Positions 53,324-62,229 of a stretch of DNA of 64,000 nucleotides are shown piece after piece. The notes under the pieces were generated by a model that did not search any database, was not told the origin of the DNA, and was given only the letters and a program-made list of their open reading frames with translations. Within the stretch, counting starts at the first letter, position 1. Each line of letters opens with the position of its first letter. Source of the DNA: Roseateles aquatilis (GTDB taxonomy: Bacteria; Pseudomonadota; Gammaproteobacteria; Burkholderiales; Burkholderiaceae_C); contig NZ_NIOF01000009.1 in the NCBI RefSeq assembly GCF_002205645.1, positions 1 through 64,000 of the forward strand, written 5' to 3'. Position numbers and translations under genes: made by a program.

Positions 53324-55351
53324 TCAGTTCTTGATCGTCTTCAACGCCGCCGCGCCCAGACCGAACTGGTACAGGATCTGCGTCCAGTCCTTCGCCTCTT
53401 GAATGAACGTCGTCTTGTTCATCTCTTCCGGCACGAAGACCGTGTCGCCCGGCAGCGCCTGCAGGCCCGCCATGTTGGATCCCCAACCCAGCCACCCGCT
53501 GCTGGACTGCCGCGCGCTGATCACCGTGCCGTTCGCCCGAATCACGAAGACGCTCGCCGCATCCGCACCGCGGGTCGGGCCGCCAGCGAGCTTGACGATG
53601 TCATCCACCGAGCTGCCATCCTTCAACAGGAAGCTGCCCGCGTTGAACACGCTGCCGAACACGCCGACCGTCGTCGGACGCGCCGGAATCATCAGATGAT
53701 CGCGGTCCTCGACGGTCAGGCTCGGCAGCTGCTTCGCATCCGACTCCAACTGCAGCACGACGCGACCCGTCGGGCGTACCGCGCGCAGCCGCTGCACCAG
53801 GCGCTCGGTGCCCGAGGCTCGCTGCGCCAGCGCCGCCGCTTCGTCCGCTGTCGCTGCACGCGCGGTCGCGCTGTTCTTCGTGAACTCCGTTTCCAGATCA
53901 CGCAGCGCCCGGTCGTAGTTCTCCTGCTGCGCCAGTCTCACGCTCTCGCGCGAGAAATCCGTGCCGAAGACGAATGCCTGCGGCGTCAGGCCGCCCGCGG
54001 CCTGGATCGCGTCCGCCAGGGTGCTCGTCGGCGGCATCACGTACTCGCCGGGGCGCGCGACTTCGCCCTCCACCAGCACCCGCTTGTACTGCTTGTGCTG
54101 CGGCAGCGCCGCATTGACGCTGCTGAACACGCGCACGACGTCACCATTGCTGGCGATCGTCTTGATCTGTGCGGGGAGTTGCAGTTCGACCACGCGACGA
54201 TCGTTCCGATCGCTGAGGCGCTCGATCGACATCCGCGAGCGATCCGCCACGGCGCTGAAGCCGCCCGCCATCGCCAGCACGTCGTCCACGGTCTCGCCGG
54301 GCTTGAGCTCGACGATCGACTGCTTGTTCACGCTGCCGAGCATCGCCACCTGCGGGCCGATGGGGCCGACGTGGATCACGTCCTCGGCCTGCAGCGCGCG
54401 GTCGCTCGACTTGTCGCCCTTGAGCAGCAGGTCATACGCGTCGAACGTGGCCACGACACGGCCGTTGCGGCGCAGCTCGATCTGGCGGAAGCTGCCAGCG
54501 GCCGACGGGCCGCCGGCGCGGATCAGGCCGTTCACGATCGTCGCCAGGCTGCTGACCGTGTACGCGCCCGGCTTCGCGGTGAAGCCTGTCACGTAGATGC
54601 GGATCGTGCGCAGCTTGCCCAGCGAGGTGCTGACCTGGAAGTTCTTGAAGACCTGGCCGATGCGATTGCGCACGACATCGTTCAGATCACCGTAGCGCAC
54701 GCCCGCCACCAGCACCGGGCCGACGCGCGGGATCGTCACACGGCCGCTGCGGTCGACGGTCAGGCGCAGGTCGGCATCGACGGAACCCCAGGCGGTGACC
54801 TGAATCTCGTCACCGACACCGATGAGGTAATCCGCCGGAGCGAGGCGGGGGCCGTCGGCCTCGGCGCCGCGCGCCTGGCGATCGTCCAGCATCAGGTCCG
54901 CGCCCAGCCGACGCACGATGTTGTCCGCGGAGACCGAGGCGGTCTTGCCGACCGCGCCGACTTGCGTCACCGTGCCGATCTCGTCTCGGGCCGATTCCGC
55001 GCGCTTCAGCGATTCCAGCGTCACCGGATCGGTGAGGTCGAGACCCAGCAGCTTGTTGACGTAGATCTCGAATTCGCCAGGCACGTACTTGGCAGCTTTT
55101 GCACGTTGCTCGGCCTGGGACGCTTGCGCCGCGTTGGGTGCTTCCTGCGCGCTTCGGCTTTGCAGACGAACCGGTCCAGAGACGTCGTTGTTTTCGGCGG
55201 AGGTCTGATTCCCCGTCGTCGACTGCGCGAATGCCGGCGAGGCCATCAAGCACGCGGCCAGCAGCGTCAGCGCATGTCGCGCGAAGCGATGCGGTTCTTG
55301 AGACTTTGTCGAAGCGGCCGGCGAAAGGGCGCGTTGGGCGCGAAGTTCCAT
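53324..55351 (-). CDS. wza: Outer-membrane polysaccharide export protein, Wza-like (SLBB)
   Basis: A 675-residue exported protein. The signal region is ALTLLAACLMASPAFA, with either signal peptidase I cleavage after AFA or lipidation at Cys34. The poly-export domain (DYLIGVGDEIQVTAWGSVDA) is followed by several SLBB repeats (VLVEGEVARPGEYVMPPTST, VGVFGSVFNAGSFLLKDGSS). It forms the periplasm-spanning and outer-membrane channel with Wzz. At 675 residues it is longer than E. coli Wza (379), as in many environmental proteobacteria with extra SLBB domains. It is the first gene of the minus block. Confidence 0.92.
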   Translation of the reverse strand: MELRAQRALSPAASTKSQEPHRFARHALTLLAACLMASPAFAQSTTGNQTSAENNDVSGPVRLQSRSAQEAPNAAQASQAEQRAKAAKYVPGEFEIYVNKLLGLDLTDPVTLESLKRAESARDEIGTVTQVGAVGKTASVSADNIVRRLGADLMLDDRQARGAEADGPRLAPADYLIGVGDEIQVTAWGSVDADLRLTVDRSGRVTIPRVGPVLVAGVRYGDLNDVVRNRIGQVFKNFQVSTSLGKLRTIRIYVTGFTAKPGAYTVSSLATIVNGLIRAGGPSAAGSFRQIELRRNGRVVATFDAYDLLLKGDKSSDRALQAEDVIHVGPIGPQVAMLGSVNKQSIVELKPGETVDDVLAMAGGFSAVADRSRMSIERLSDRNDRRVVELQLPAQIKTIASNGDVVRVFSSVNAALPQHKQYKRVLVEGEVARPGEYVMPPTSTLADAIQAAGGLTPQAFVFGTDFSRESVRLAQQENYDRALRDLETEFTKNSATARAATADEAAALAQRASGTERLVQRLRAVRPTGRVVLQLESDAKQLPSLTVEDRDHLMIPARPTTVGVFGSVFNAGSFLLKDGSSVDDIVKLAGGPTRGADAASVFVIRANGTVISARQSSSGWLGWGSNMAGLQALPGDTVFVPEEMNKTTFIQEAKDWTQILYQFGLGAAALKTIKN

Positions 55352-55417
55352 GCGTGATCTCGTCTAGGGCTGGACGCGCGGCTCGCGACGGAGACCCGTC
55401 CGAGCAGCAAGCGCCGC

Positions 55418-55444
55418 ATTCTATGTGCAGCGGTGTTGTGCCAA
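55418..55444 (-). promoter_or_regulatory. Candidate sigma-70 promoter of the wza operon
   Basis: On the minus strand TTGGCA (55439-55444) and TAGAAT (55418-55423) each match consensus at five of six bases. Their spacer is 15, slightly short. Transcription would start near 55411, giving a leader of about 60 bases before wza. Confidence 0.45.
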
Positions 55445-55471
55445 AGCCGCCGTCTTCGGGAGTCGCCTCGT

Positions 55472-55477
55472 TACACT
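55472..55477 (+). promoter_or_regulatory. -10 element close to the wecA-like ATG
   Basis: TACACT ends nine bases before ATG 55487; normal spacing puts the transcription start about three bases before the start codon, a nearly leaderless mRNA. No Shine-Dalgarno or clear -35 is visible. Confidence 0.4.
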
Positions 55478-55486
55478 GCCGCCCTT

Positions 55487-56611
55487 ATGTTGTATTTGTT
55501 AATCCCGTTCGCACTGGCAGCGGTGATCACCCTTTACGTGGTGCACTCGTCGACGGTCCATGGTCATCTGTCCGCGGACCATGACTTGTCCGGGCCGCAG
55601 AAGTTCCATGCGCGGCCCGTGCCACGCATTGGCGGTGTCGGCATCTTTGCCGGCCTCGTCGGCATGGTGGCGCTGGCTTACTTCCTCGGGCATCCGCAGG
55701 CCAAGACCGGCGCGCTGCTCCTGGTTTGCGGCCTGCCGGCTTTCGCCGCCGGCCTGATCGAAGACTTCACCAAGAAGGTCTCGCCCGGCAAGCGCCTGCT
55801 CGCGACCGCGATCTCGGCCGGGATGGCCTGCTGGCTGCTCGGCGCGATGATCACGCGCACCGACATCCCGGGGCTGGATTTCATCGTCGGCACGGTGGCC
55901 GGCGCCGCGGTGATCACGATCTTCGTCGTGGCGGGGGTGGCCAACTCGGTCAACATCATCGACGGCTTCAATGGCCTGTCCTCGATGTGCGTCAGCTTGA
56001 TGCTGCTGACCCTGGCCTATGTCTCCTACCAGGTCGGCGACACCGAGCTCGCGCTCTGGGCGCTCGCGGGCGTGGGCGCGATCCTGGGCTTCTTCGTCTG
56101 GAACTACCCCGCCGGCCTGATCTTCCTGGGTGACGGCGGCGCGTACTTCATGGGCTTCTACCTGGCCGAGGTCGCCATCCTGCTGATCCATCGCCATCCG
56201 CAGGTCTCTCCGCTGTTCGCGCTGATGGTGTGCATCTATCCGGTGTTCGAGACGCTGTTCTCCATCTACCGCCGTCGCTTCCTGCGCAACACGTCCCCCG
56301 GCGATCCGGACGGCATCCACCTGCATTCGCTGATCTATCGCCGCCTGATGCGCTGGGCGCTGGGCGCCCGCGACGCGCGGATGATGACGCGCCGCAACTC
56401 GATGACCGCGCCTTACCTCTGGACGCTGTGCATCTCGTCGCTCGCGCCGGCGCTGCTGTTCTGGGACTCGACGCCGATGATCGCGGCTTGCATGGTGTTG
56501 TTCGGCATCGCCTACGTGGCGTTGTACTGGCGCATCGTCCGTTTCCGGACGCCCAAGTGGCTGGTCTTTCGCGGTGACCAACGCAAGTTGCCCGATCGCA
56601 CGACCCAGTGA
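55487..56611 (+). CDS. wecA: Undecaprenyl-phosphate glycosylphosphotransferase, WecA/MraY family
   Basis: A 374-residue polytopic phosphotransferase. Conserved parts are KFHARPVPRIGGVGIFAG, the aspartate cluster NSVNIIDGFNGLSSMCVSL, IFLGDGGAYFMGFYLAE and the cytoplasmic His motif DGIHLHSLIYRR. WecA-type enzymes start O-antigen or common antigen by moving a HexNAc-1-phosphate to undecaprenyl phosphate. The start is ATG 55487. It is divergent from wza and the second initiating enzyme of the locus besides the PglC-type one at 34.4 kb. Confidence 0.9.
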   Translation: MLYLLIPFALAAVITLYVVHSSTVHGHLSADHDLSGPQKFHARPVPRIGGVGIFAGLVGMVALAYFLGHPQAKTGALLLVCGLPAFAAGLIEDFTKKVSPGKRLLATAISAGMACWLLGAMITRTDIPGLDFIVGTVAGAAVITIFVVAGVANSVNIIDGFNGLSSMCVSLMLLTLAYVSYQVGDTELALWALAGVGAILGFFVWNYPAGLIFLGDGGAYFMGFYLAEVAILLIHRHPQVSPLFALMVCIYPVFETLFSIYRRRFLRNTSPGDPDGIHLHSLIYRRLMRWALGARDARMMTRRNSMTAPYLWTLCISSLAPALLFWDSTPMIAACMVLFGIAYVALYWRIVRFRTPKWLVFRGDQRKLPDRTTQ

Positions 56612-56623
56612 TCCCGCCCGCGA

Positions 56624-56641
56624 GGCCGCTCTCCAGCGGCC
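56624..56641 (+). terminator. Weak hairpin terminator after the wecA-like gene
   Basis: GGCCGCT-CTCC-AGCGGCC forms a perfect 7-bp stem 13 bases after the stop codon, followed by CTGTTCGTT. The T tract is interrupted, so termination strength is uncertain. Confidence 0.45.
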
Positions 56642-56736
56642 CTGTTCGTTGGCTTCCGACGCCATGCATTTCGGTGGATCTCGACGCGATCCGTCGCGGT
56701 CTCGGTGGTTTCCCGAGGCATTTCCGGGCGTTGGAG

Positions 56737-56742
56737 GATAAT
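56737..56742 (+). promoter_or_regulatory. -10 element close to the rhlE ATG
   Basis: GATAAT (five of six to consensus) ends eight bases before ATG 56751, so the transcript would begin one or two bases before the start codon. GGAGG just upstream of the hexamer would then lie outside the mRNA and could not act as its ribosome binding site. Confidence 0.45.
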
Positions 56743-56750
56743 CCGCGCCC

Positions 56751-58283
56751 ATGACCGATACCACTCCGACGCCAAGCCCTCGTTTCGACACGCTGCCGCT
56801 TGACCCCAAGCTGCTGCGCGCCGTCGACGACCAGGGCTACGCGACGATGACGCCCATCCAGGCCAAGGCGATCCCGATCGTCCTCGCTGGCCGCGACGTG
56901 ATGGGCGCCGCCCAGACCGGCACCGGCAAGACCGCCGCGTTCTCGATTCCGCTGCTGCAGCGCATGCTCAAGCACGAGAACGCCTCCATGTCGCCCGCCC
57001 GCCACCCGGTGCGCGCGCTGGTGCTGGCTCCGACCCGCGAGCTGGCCGACCAGGTCGCCAACAACGTCAAGGCCTACGCCAAGCACACCCAGCTGCGGGT
57101 GGCCTGCGTGTTCGGCGGTATCGACATGAAGCCCCAGACGCTGCAGCTCAAGGCGGGCGTCGAGGTGCTGATCGCCACCCCGGGTCGTCTGCTCGACCAC
57201 ATCGAGGCGAAGAACGCGGTGCTGAATCATGTCGAGTACGTCGTGCTCGACGAGGCCGACCGGATGCTGGACATCGGCTTCCTGCCCGACTTGCAGCGCA
57301 TCCTCAGCTACCTGCCCAAGGCACGGCAGACGCTGCTGTTCTCGGCGACGTTCTCGCCCGAAATCAAGCGGCTCGCGCAGAGCTACCTGCAGGAGCCCGA
57401 GCTGGTCGAGGTCGCCCGCCCGAACGCGACCGCGTCGACCGTCGAGCAGCGCTTCTTCAGCGTCGACGACGACGACAAGCGCGCCGCAGTCAAGCAGTTG
57501 CTGCGCCAGCGCGAGATCAAGCAGGCGATCGTGTTCGTGAACTCGAAGCTCGGCGCCGCGCGTCTGGCGCGCACTTTCGAGCGCGACGGCCTGAAGACCG
57601 CCGCGCTGCACGGTGACAAGTCGCAGGACGAGCGGCTGAAGTCGCTCGAGGCCTTCAAGCGCGGCGAGGTCGACTTGCTGGTGGCTACCGACGTCGCCGC
57701 CCGTGGCCTGGACATCGCGGACCTGCCGGCGGTGTTCAACTTCGACGTGCCGTTCAACGCGGAAGACTACGTGCACCGCATCGGCCGCACCGGCCGCGCC
57801 GGCGCCTCGGGCCTGGCGTTCACGCTGGTGACGAAGGCCGACGCGCGACTGGTCGGCGAGATCGAAAAGCTCATCAAGCGCAAGCTGGATCTGGAGCCGA
57901 TCGAGCTGGAAGATGCGCGTCGCCGTTTCGATGGTGGCGACCGCGGTGAGCGGAGCGACCGAGGCCCGCGCCCTGAGCGCGCCGGCGCCGGTGACAGCGA
58001 AGGACGCGGTGAGCGCCGCGACTTCCGCCGTGAGCGCGAAGACCGCCGCGACGAGGGTTACGGCGCGCAGCCGCCCGTGCGTGCGCCGCAGCGCCAGGCC
58101 TATGACCCGCTGTTCGACAAGCCCTATGAGGCGTCGGACGGCGCCGAGGTGCCGTCCTGGGACAAGACGGCCGGTGCCGCCAACACGGCGCGTGGCATGA
58201 CCAGCAACATCAAGCCGAAGAAGAAGGTCGCGGCGCTGTTCGGCGCCAAGCGGCCGCCGGTGACGGCGGACAGCGAGACCTGA
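56751..58283 (+). CDS. rhlE: DEAD-box RNA helicase RhlE
   Basis: A 510-residue ATP-dependent RNA helicase acting in ribosome assembly and RNA turnover. The Q motif region is TMTPIQAKAIP; motif I is AAQTGTGKTAAF, motif II VLDEADRMLDIGF, motif III FSATFS, and motif VI HRIGRTGRAG. After the two RecA domains (to about residue 385) a charged Arg/Glu/Gly-rich tail follows, as is usual for RhlE. It is monocistronic, between two hairpins. Confidence 0.95.
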   Translation: MTDTTPTPSPRFDTLPLDPKLLRAVDDQGYATMTPIQAKAIPIVLAGRDVMGAAQTGTGKTAAFSIPLLQRMLKHENASMSPARHPVRALVLAPTRELADQVANNVKAYAKHTQLRVACVFGGIDMKPQTLQLKAGVEVLIATPGRLLDHIEAKNAVLNHVEYVVLDEADRMLDIGFLPDLQRILSYLPKARQTLLFSATFSPEIKRLAQSYLQEPELVEVARPNATASTVEQRFFSVDDDDKRAAVKQLLRQREIKQAIVFVNSKLGAARLARTFERDGLKTAALHGDKSQDERLKSLEAFKRGEVDLLVATDVAARGLDIADLPAVFNFDVPFNAEDYVHRIGRTGRAGASGLAFTLVTKADARLVGEIEKLIKRKLDLEPIELEDARRRFDGGDRGERSDRGPRPERAGAGDSEGRGERRDFRREREDRRDEGYGAQPPVRAPQRQAYDPLFDKPYEASDGAEVPSWDKTAGAANTARGMTSNIKPKKKVAALFGAKRPPVTADSET

Positions 58284-58338
58284 TGCCGGGAGGCGCCCTC
58301 TGCCGCGCGCGGCGGGCACCACATCGAGCCAGAACAAA

Positions 58339-58371
58339 CAAGGCCGGACCACCGCGAGGTGTCCGGCCTTG
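58339..58371. terminator. Bidirectional terminator between rhlE and the RsmI-like gene
   Basis: CAAGGCCGGAC (58339-58349) and GTCCGGCCTTG (58361-58371) form a perfect 11-bp stem around an 11-base loop. It lies in the 102 bases between two convergent stop codons and can serve both genes. Confidence 0.75.
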
Positions 58372-58385
58372 GTTGCGTCTGGCGG

Positions 58386-59177
58386 TCAGCGCGAGCCGAG
58401 CAGGGCGAACACTGCCGGAATTTTGTCCGGCAAGGCCTTGGGCGCCTTGCGCCATTGCGCGACGGTCGCCGAATGCGTCCACGCGTCGGCCAGGCTCAGG
58501 CCGCAACTGACCGACAGCAGCGTGGTCGGCTTCAACTGCGTCAGCAGCGCCTGCAGCAGCGCGCCGTTGCGATAGGGCGTCTCGATCATCAGTTGCGTCT
58601 GCTGCTCGCGAGCGGACCAGGCTTCCAGGTCCTTCAGCCGGGTCTGGCGCGCGCCCGCGTCGACCGGCAGGTAGCCGACGAAGGCGAAGCTCTGGCCATT
58701 GAGGCCGCTGGCGGCGACCGCCATCAGCAGCGAGCTCGGTCCGACCAGCGGCACGACCTCGATGCCTGCCGCATGGGCCGCCGCCACCAGCTGCGCGCCG
58801 GGATCGGCGACCGCCGGCATGCCGGCCTCGGAGATCAGCCCGATGTCGTGGCCGTCGAGCGCCGGCTGCAGCAGCTTCGCCCAGGCTTGTGCCTCGGTGG
58901 CGGCGGTGGCCGCGGCATTCGCGGCGGGCGCCCGGCCCTTGGGTGGGCGCGGCAGTTCCTGGATGTCCTGTTCCTGCAGCGCCTTGGCCAGCGGGTGGAT
59001 CGCGCCGGCGCGCTTCAGGAAGGCGCGCGTCGTCTTGGCGTTCTCGGCGGCCCAATGGGTGATCGAGGCCGCGCGGGCGATGACGGCGTCCGGCAGGATC
59101 TCACGCAGGTCGACTTCCTGGCCGTCCATGCCGAAATCCAACGTGTTGGGAACGAGGTAGAGGCGGCCGCGGCTCAT
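58386..59177 (-). CDS. SAM-dependent methyltransferase, RsmI-like (tetrapyrrole methylase family)
   Basis: A 263-residue protein of the family containing RsmI, which methylates 16S rRNA C1402. It has GRLYLVPNTLDFG at the N-terminus, the SAM-binding GLISEAGMPAVADPGAQLV and VVPLVGPSSLLMAVAASG. The sequence is divergent from canonical RsmI at the first motif and is probably the second paralog found in many beta- and gammaproteobacteria. Its start overlaps the maf stop by ATGA. Confidence 0.87.
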   Translation of the reverse strand: MSRGRLYLVPNTLDFGMDGQEVDLREILPDAVIARAASITHWAAENAKTTRAFLKRAGAIHPLAKALQEQDIQELPRPPKGRAPAANAAATAATEAQAWAKLLQPALDGHDIGLISEAGMPAVADPGAQLVAAAHAAGIEVVPLVGPSSLLMAVAASGLNGQSFAFVGYLPVDAGARQTRLKDLEAWSAREQQTQLMIETPYRNGALLQALLTQLKPTTLLSVSCGLSLADAWTHSATVAQWRKAPKALPDKIPAVFALLGSR

Positions 59178-59788
59178 CGGGCGATTCCAGGCAGGCGATT
59201 CAGGACGTCGACCCCGCCGCGGCGCAGCAGCGCGACGGTGCGGATCAGCGGCAGGCCGATCAGCGCGGTCGGGTCGTCGGACTCGATCGCGTCCAGCAGC
59301 GCGATGCCCAGGCCCTCGGCCTTGGCGCTGCCGGCGCAGTCGTAGGGCTGCTCGGCGCGGAGGTAGCGCTCGATGTCGGCATCGTCGAGGTCGCGGAAAC
59401 GCACGCGCACCGGCGCGAGGTCCTCGGCCTCGAAGCCGGTTTCGGCGCAGACGACGGCCAGCGCCGTGTGGAACACGACCGTGCGGCCACGCATCGCGCG
59501 CAACTGCTCGACGGCGCGGTCATGCGTGCCGGGCTTGCCCAACGGCTGGCCGTCGAGGTCGGCGACCTGGTCGGAGCCGATCACCAGTGCGCGGGGAAAA
59601 CGCGCCGCGACCGCGCGGGCCTTGGCCAGGGCCAGTCGGCTGGCGAGGGTCTCTGGCGTTTCGCCGGGGCGCGGGGTTTCATCGACATCGGGGGCGGCGG
59701 TCTCGAACGGCAGGCGCAGCCGTTCCAGCAGTTCGCGCCGGTAGCGGGAGGTGGAGCCCAGGATCAGCGGGCGGGGAAGGGCGGTCAT
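59174..59788 (-). CDS. maf: Maf-family nucleotide pyrophosphatase
   Basis: A 204-residue house-cleaning NTP pyrophosphatase that hydrolyses non-canonical or modified nucleotides. The N-terminal ILGSTSRYRRELLERL is the Maf signature, VIGSDQVADLDGQPLGKP provides the catalytic Asp region, and DCAGSAKAEGLGIALL the conserved C-terminal loop. The start is ATG 59788 with GGGAGA upstream; an in-frame ATG at 59806 is less likely. It is divergent from yceD. Confidence 0.93.
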   Translation of the reverse strand: MTALPRPLILGSTSRYRRELLERLRLPFETAAPDVDETPRPGETPETLASRLALAKARAVAARFPRALVIGSDQVADLDGQPLGKPGTHDRAVEQLRAMRGRTVVFHTALAVVCAETGFEAEDLAPVRVRFRDLDDADIERYLRAEQPYDCAGSAKAEGLGIALLDAIESDDPTALIGLPLIRTVALLRRGGVDVLNRLPGIAR

Positions 59789-59870
59789 GGGGGCGGATTC
59801 TCCCATCGCGGCCACCTGCCGGAATGGTGTCGCCGCCAGGCCTTTGGCGGGCGTCGGCCGATCGGCCTCG

Positions 59871-59876
59871 TACACT
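59871..59876 (+). promoter_or_regulatory. -10 element close to the yceD ATG
   Basis: TACACT ends eight bases before ATG 59885, which places the transcription start one or two bases before the start codon. As with rhlE and the UbiH-family gene, no Shine-Dalgarno separates the two. Confidence 0.4.
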
Positions 59877-59884
59877 TGCGCCCC

Positions 59885-60451
59885 ATGAAACCGCGTTCGT
59901 TCGATCCCCTGAAGCTCGAGATGGAGGCCTTCGCCCGCGCCGGCGCCTCGCTGGCAGGCGAGTGGCCTGTCCCGAGCCTCCCCCGGCTGGCCGAATCGGC
60001 CGCGCCCGAGTCCGACCCCGCTCAATGGCCGCCCGTGACCTGGTCCGCCCGCGGCGAGCTCCGCACCCCGCGCGGCGGCGACGCGCAGATCTGGCTGGAG
60101 CTGACCGCCGCCGCGCAGGTCGCGCTGACCTGCCAGCGATGCCTGAAGCCGGTGCGCGAGGATCTGGCGGTCTCGCGCTGGTTCCGCTTCGTCCGGGACG
60201 AGGACAAGGCGGCGGAGCTGGACATGGACAGCGACGACGATGTGCTCGCGCTGGCTCGCCACGTGAACCTGCGCGAGCTGGTCGAGGACGAGTTGCTGCT
60301 GGAGCTGCCGGTCGTGCCGCGCCACGAGGCGTGCCCGGAGCCGCTGCCGCATGCCAATGTCGAAGAGGAAGAAGCGGCGCTGGAAGAGGAGCGTCCCAAC
60401 CCGTTCGCCGCGCTCGCGGCGTTGAAGAAGGGTTCGGCTGGCAAAGCTTGA
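59885..60451 (+). CDS. yceD: YceD family protein (DUF177), rRNA accumulation factor
   Basis: A 188-residue protein of the YceD family, linked to 23S rRNA accumulation and always near rpmF. The conserved CxxC region is VALTCQRCLKPVREDL, followed by an acidic stretch and LVEDELLLELPVVPRH. The C-terminus ends NPFAALAALKKG, as usual. It begins the yceD-rpmF-plsX-fabH-fabD series. Confidence 0.93.
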   Translation: MKPRSFDPLKLEMEAFARAGASLAGEWPVPSLPRLAESAAPESDPAQWPPVTWSARGELRTPRGGDAQIWLELTAAAQVALTCQRCLKPVREDLAVSRWFRFVRDEDKAAELDMDSDDDVLALARHVNLRELVEDELLLELPVVPRHEACPEPLPHANVEEEEAALEEERPNPFAALAALKKGSAGKA

Positions 60452-60462
60452 GGGGGCTGTGC

Positions 60463-60468
60463 TATAGT
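60463..60468 (+). promoter_or_regulatory. -10 element of a promoter for rpmF
   Basis: TATAGT preceded by TGTGC resembles an extended -10 and lies just after the yceD stop. Transcription would begin near 60475 and give a leader of about 165 bases before rpmF. No strong -35 is seen at 17 bases. The remainder of the leader holds no ORF; rpmF-plsX could be driven both from here and from upstream of yceD. Confidence 0.45.
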
Positions 60469-60640
60469 CTCGGGCTTTCCCGGTTCACGTTGTCTGCGTT
60501 CATCAGAACGCCGTGCCGGGGCCGAGGCGTCGGTAGCGGAGCATCCTTCAGTGGAGCCGCGGCAAAAGCTCGAGTTCTCTCGAGAGCCCGAGCAAGCCTC
60601 GAAACCACCGAAGCCAGCCGAAGCCTTTAGGAGAATCAAC

Positions 60641-60826
60641 ATGGCCGTTCAGCAAAACAAGAAGTCGCCTTCCAAGCGTGGCATGCACCGCTCGCACAAT
60701 GCCCTGGTCACCCCGGGTACCGCGATCGAGCCGACCACCGGTGAAGTGCATATGCGTCACCACATCAGCCCCAACGGCTTCTATCGCGGCCGCAAGGTGC
60801 TGAAGACCAAGGCCGACGCCGCCTGA
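60641..60826 (+). CDS. rpmF: 50S ribosomal protein L32
   Basis: A 61-residue ribosomal protein. The N-terminus [20 protein letters not shown] is diagnostic of bacterial L32, and the C-terminal half is of the zinc-independent type (no CxxC pairs), as in most betaproteobacteria. The start is ATG 60641 with TAGGAG upstream; the longer frame from 60551 is not supported. Confidence 0.98.
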   Translation: MAVQQNKKSPSKRGMHRSHNALVTPGTAIEPTTGEVHMRHHISPNGFYRGRKVLKTKADAA

Positions 60827-60891
60827 TCGATCCGATCAAGCCGGCGCTCATGATGCCCACGGGTGTCATGGCCTGGTCCCCGTCGAATCAG

Positions 60892-60926
60892 CAAAGCCCG
60901 TCAGCGCGCAGCGTTGCCGGGCTTTC
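60892..60926 (+). terminator. Hairpin terminator after rpmF
   Basis: AAAGCCCG (60893-60900) pairs with CGGGCTTT (60918-60925) around a 17-base loop that itself has partial pairing. The TTT lies in the stem rather than after it. It lies 66 bases after rpmF and before the plsX promoter element. Confidence 0.5.
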
Positions 60927-61055
60927 GTGCGTTCAGGCGGCCACCGCGGCTCATCCGGGCCATCGGGTGGTCACGCTTGTCCGGCCCCCGGGCCTCGCGT
61001 AACGTGAGCGGCTTGTCGCAGAGCCCGGCTGTCGCGCACGCTTCCCGCACTGCCG

Positions 61056-61061
61056 CTACAG
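61056..61061 (+). promoter_or_regulatory. -10-like element for plsX
   Basis: TACAGT lies 34 bases before the plsX ATG; transcription would begin near 61068. It is downstream of the rpmF terminator hairpin, which suggests that plsX-fabH-fabD can be transcribed separately. Confidence 0.35.
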
Positions 61062-61095
61062 TCGCCTGTCGATCGGCGCTTCTCCTCAGTTCTTG

Positions 61096-62229
61096 ATGTC
61101 CGCTATGCCCGCCTCCAGCTCTTCGCCATCCGCCGAGCCCCTCCGTTTGGCGGTGGACTGCATGGGTGGCGACCACGGTCCGTCCGTGACCCTTCCGGCC
61201 TGCAAGGCCTTCCTGGCCGCGCATCCCGAAGCGGAGCTGGTGCTTGTCGGCCAGCCCGAGGCGCTCGCCGAGGCTGCCCGCTGGCCCCGCGTCCGCATCG
61301 TCCCGGCCAGCGAGGTCGTCAGCATGGACGATCCCATCGAAGTCGCGCTGCGCCGCAAGAAGGACTCGTCGATGCGGGTGGCCCTGTCGCAATTGAAGGC
61401 CGGCAAGGATGGGTCGCCCGCTTTGGCGCAGGCGTGTGTCTCCGCCGGCAACACGGGCGCGCTGATGGCCGTCGCCAAGTACCTGTTGAAGACGCTGGAA
61501 GGCATCGACCGCCCCGCCATCGCCACCGTCATGCCCAACCAGACCGGCGGCTTCACGACGGTGCTGGATCTGGGCGCCAACGTCGACTGCGGACCGGAGC
61601 ACCTGCTGCAGTTCGCGGTGATGGGCAGCGCGCTGGTCTCGGCCGTGGACGGCAAGGACAACCCGTCGGTCGGCCTGCTGAACATCGGCGAGGAAATGAT
61701 CAAGGGCAACGACACCATCAAGCGCGCCGGCGAACTGCTGCGCGCGGCCGCGGCGCACGATCAGCTCAACTTCCATGGCAACGTGGAGGGCAACGACATC
61801 TTCAAGGGCACGACCGATATCGTCGTTTGCGATGGATTTGTCGGCAATGTCGCGCTGAAGACGGCGGAAGGGCTGGCGAGCATGATCTCCAGCTTCATCC
61901 GGACCGAGTTCACCCGGACCTGGTGGACCAAGGTCGTGGCGGTGTTGGCGATGCCCGTGCTGCAGCGTTTCAAGAACCGCGTCGACCATCGCCGCTTCAA
62001 CGGCGCGGCGCTGCTGGGCCTGCGCGGACTGGTGTTCAAGAGCCATGGCTCGGCGGACGCCTTCGCTTTCGAGCAGGCCTTGAACCGGGGGTATGATGCG
62101 GCCCGCAACCGGCTCCTAGACCGGGTCCACGACCGCATCGTCGCGACGCTGCAGGCGCTTCCGGCGTCTGCCAATGAGGAGGGCGGCGATGCTGGAGACA
62201 AGACGGCCACCGCTGTCCACGCTGCATGA
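61096..62229 (+). CDS. plsX: Phosphate acyltransferase PlsX
   Basis: A 377-residue enzyme that converts acyl-ACP to acyl-phosphate for phospholipid synthesis. It has [56 protein letters not shown] and [19 protein letters not shown], all PlsX signatures. The start is ATG 61096 (a TTG is directly before it; ATG 61105 also possible). Its stop overlaps the fabH start by ATGA. Confidence 0.96.
   Translation: MSAMPASSSSPSAEPLRLAVDCMGGDHGPSVTLPACKAFLAAHPEAELVLVGQPEALAEAARWPRVRIVPASEVVSMDDPIEVALRRKKDSSMRVALSQLKAGKDGSPALAQACVSAGNTGALMAVAKYLLKTLEGIDRPAIATVMPNQTGGFTTVLDLGANVDCGPEHLLQFAVMGSALVSAVDGKDNPSVGLLNIGEEMIKGNDTIKRAGELLRAAAAHDQLNFHGNVEGNDIFKGTTDIVVCDGFVGNVALKTAEGLASMISSFIRTEFTRTWWTKVVAVLAMPVLQRFKNRVDHRRFNGAALLGLRGLVFKSHGSADAFAFEQALNRGYDAARNRLLDRVHDRIVATLQALPASANEEGGDAGDKTATAVHAA

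Noticed and set aside
53192-55357. A 721-codon plus-strand frame opposite wza
   Set aside because: His/Arg/Gln-rich composition typical of an antisense frame; wza with its signal peptide and SLBB repeats explains the region.
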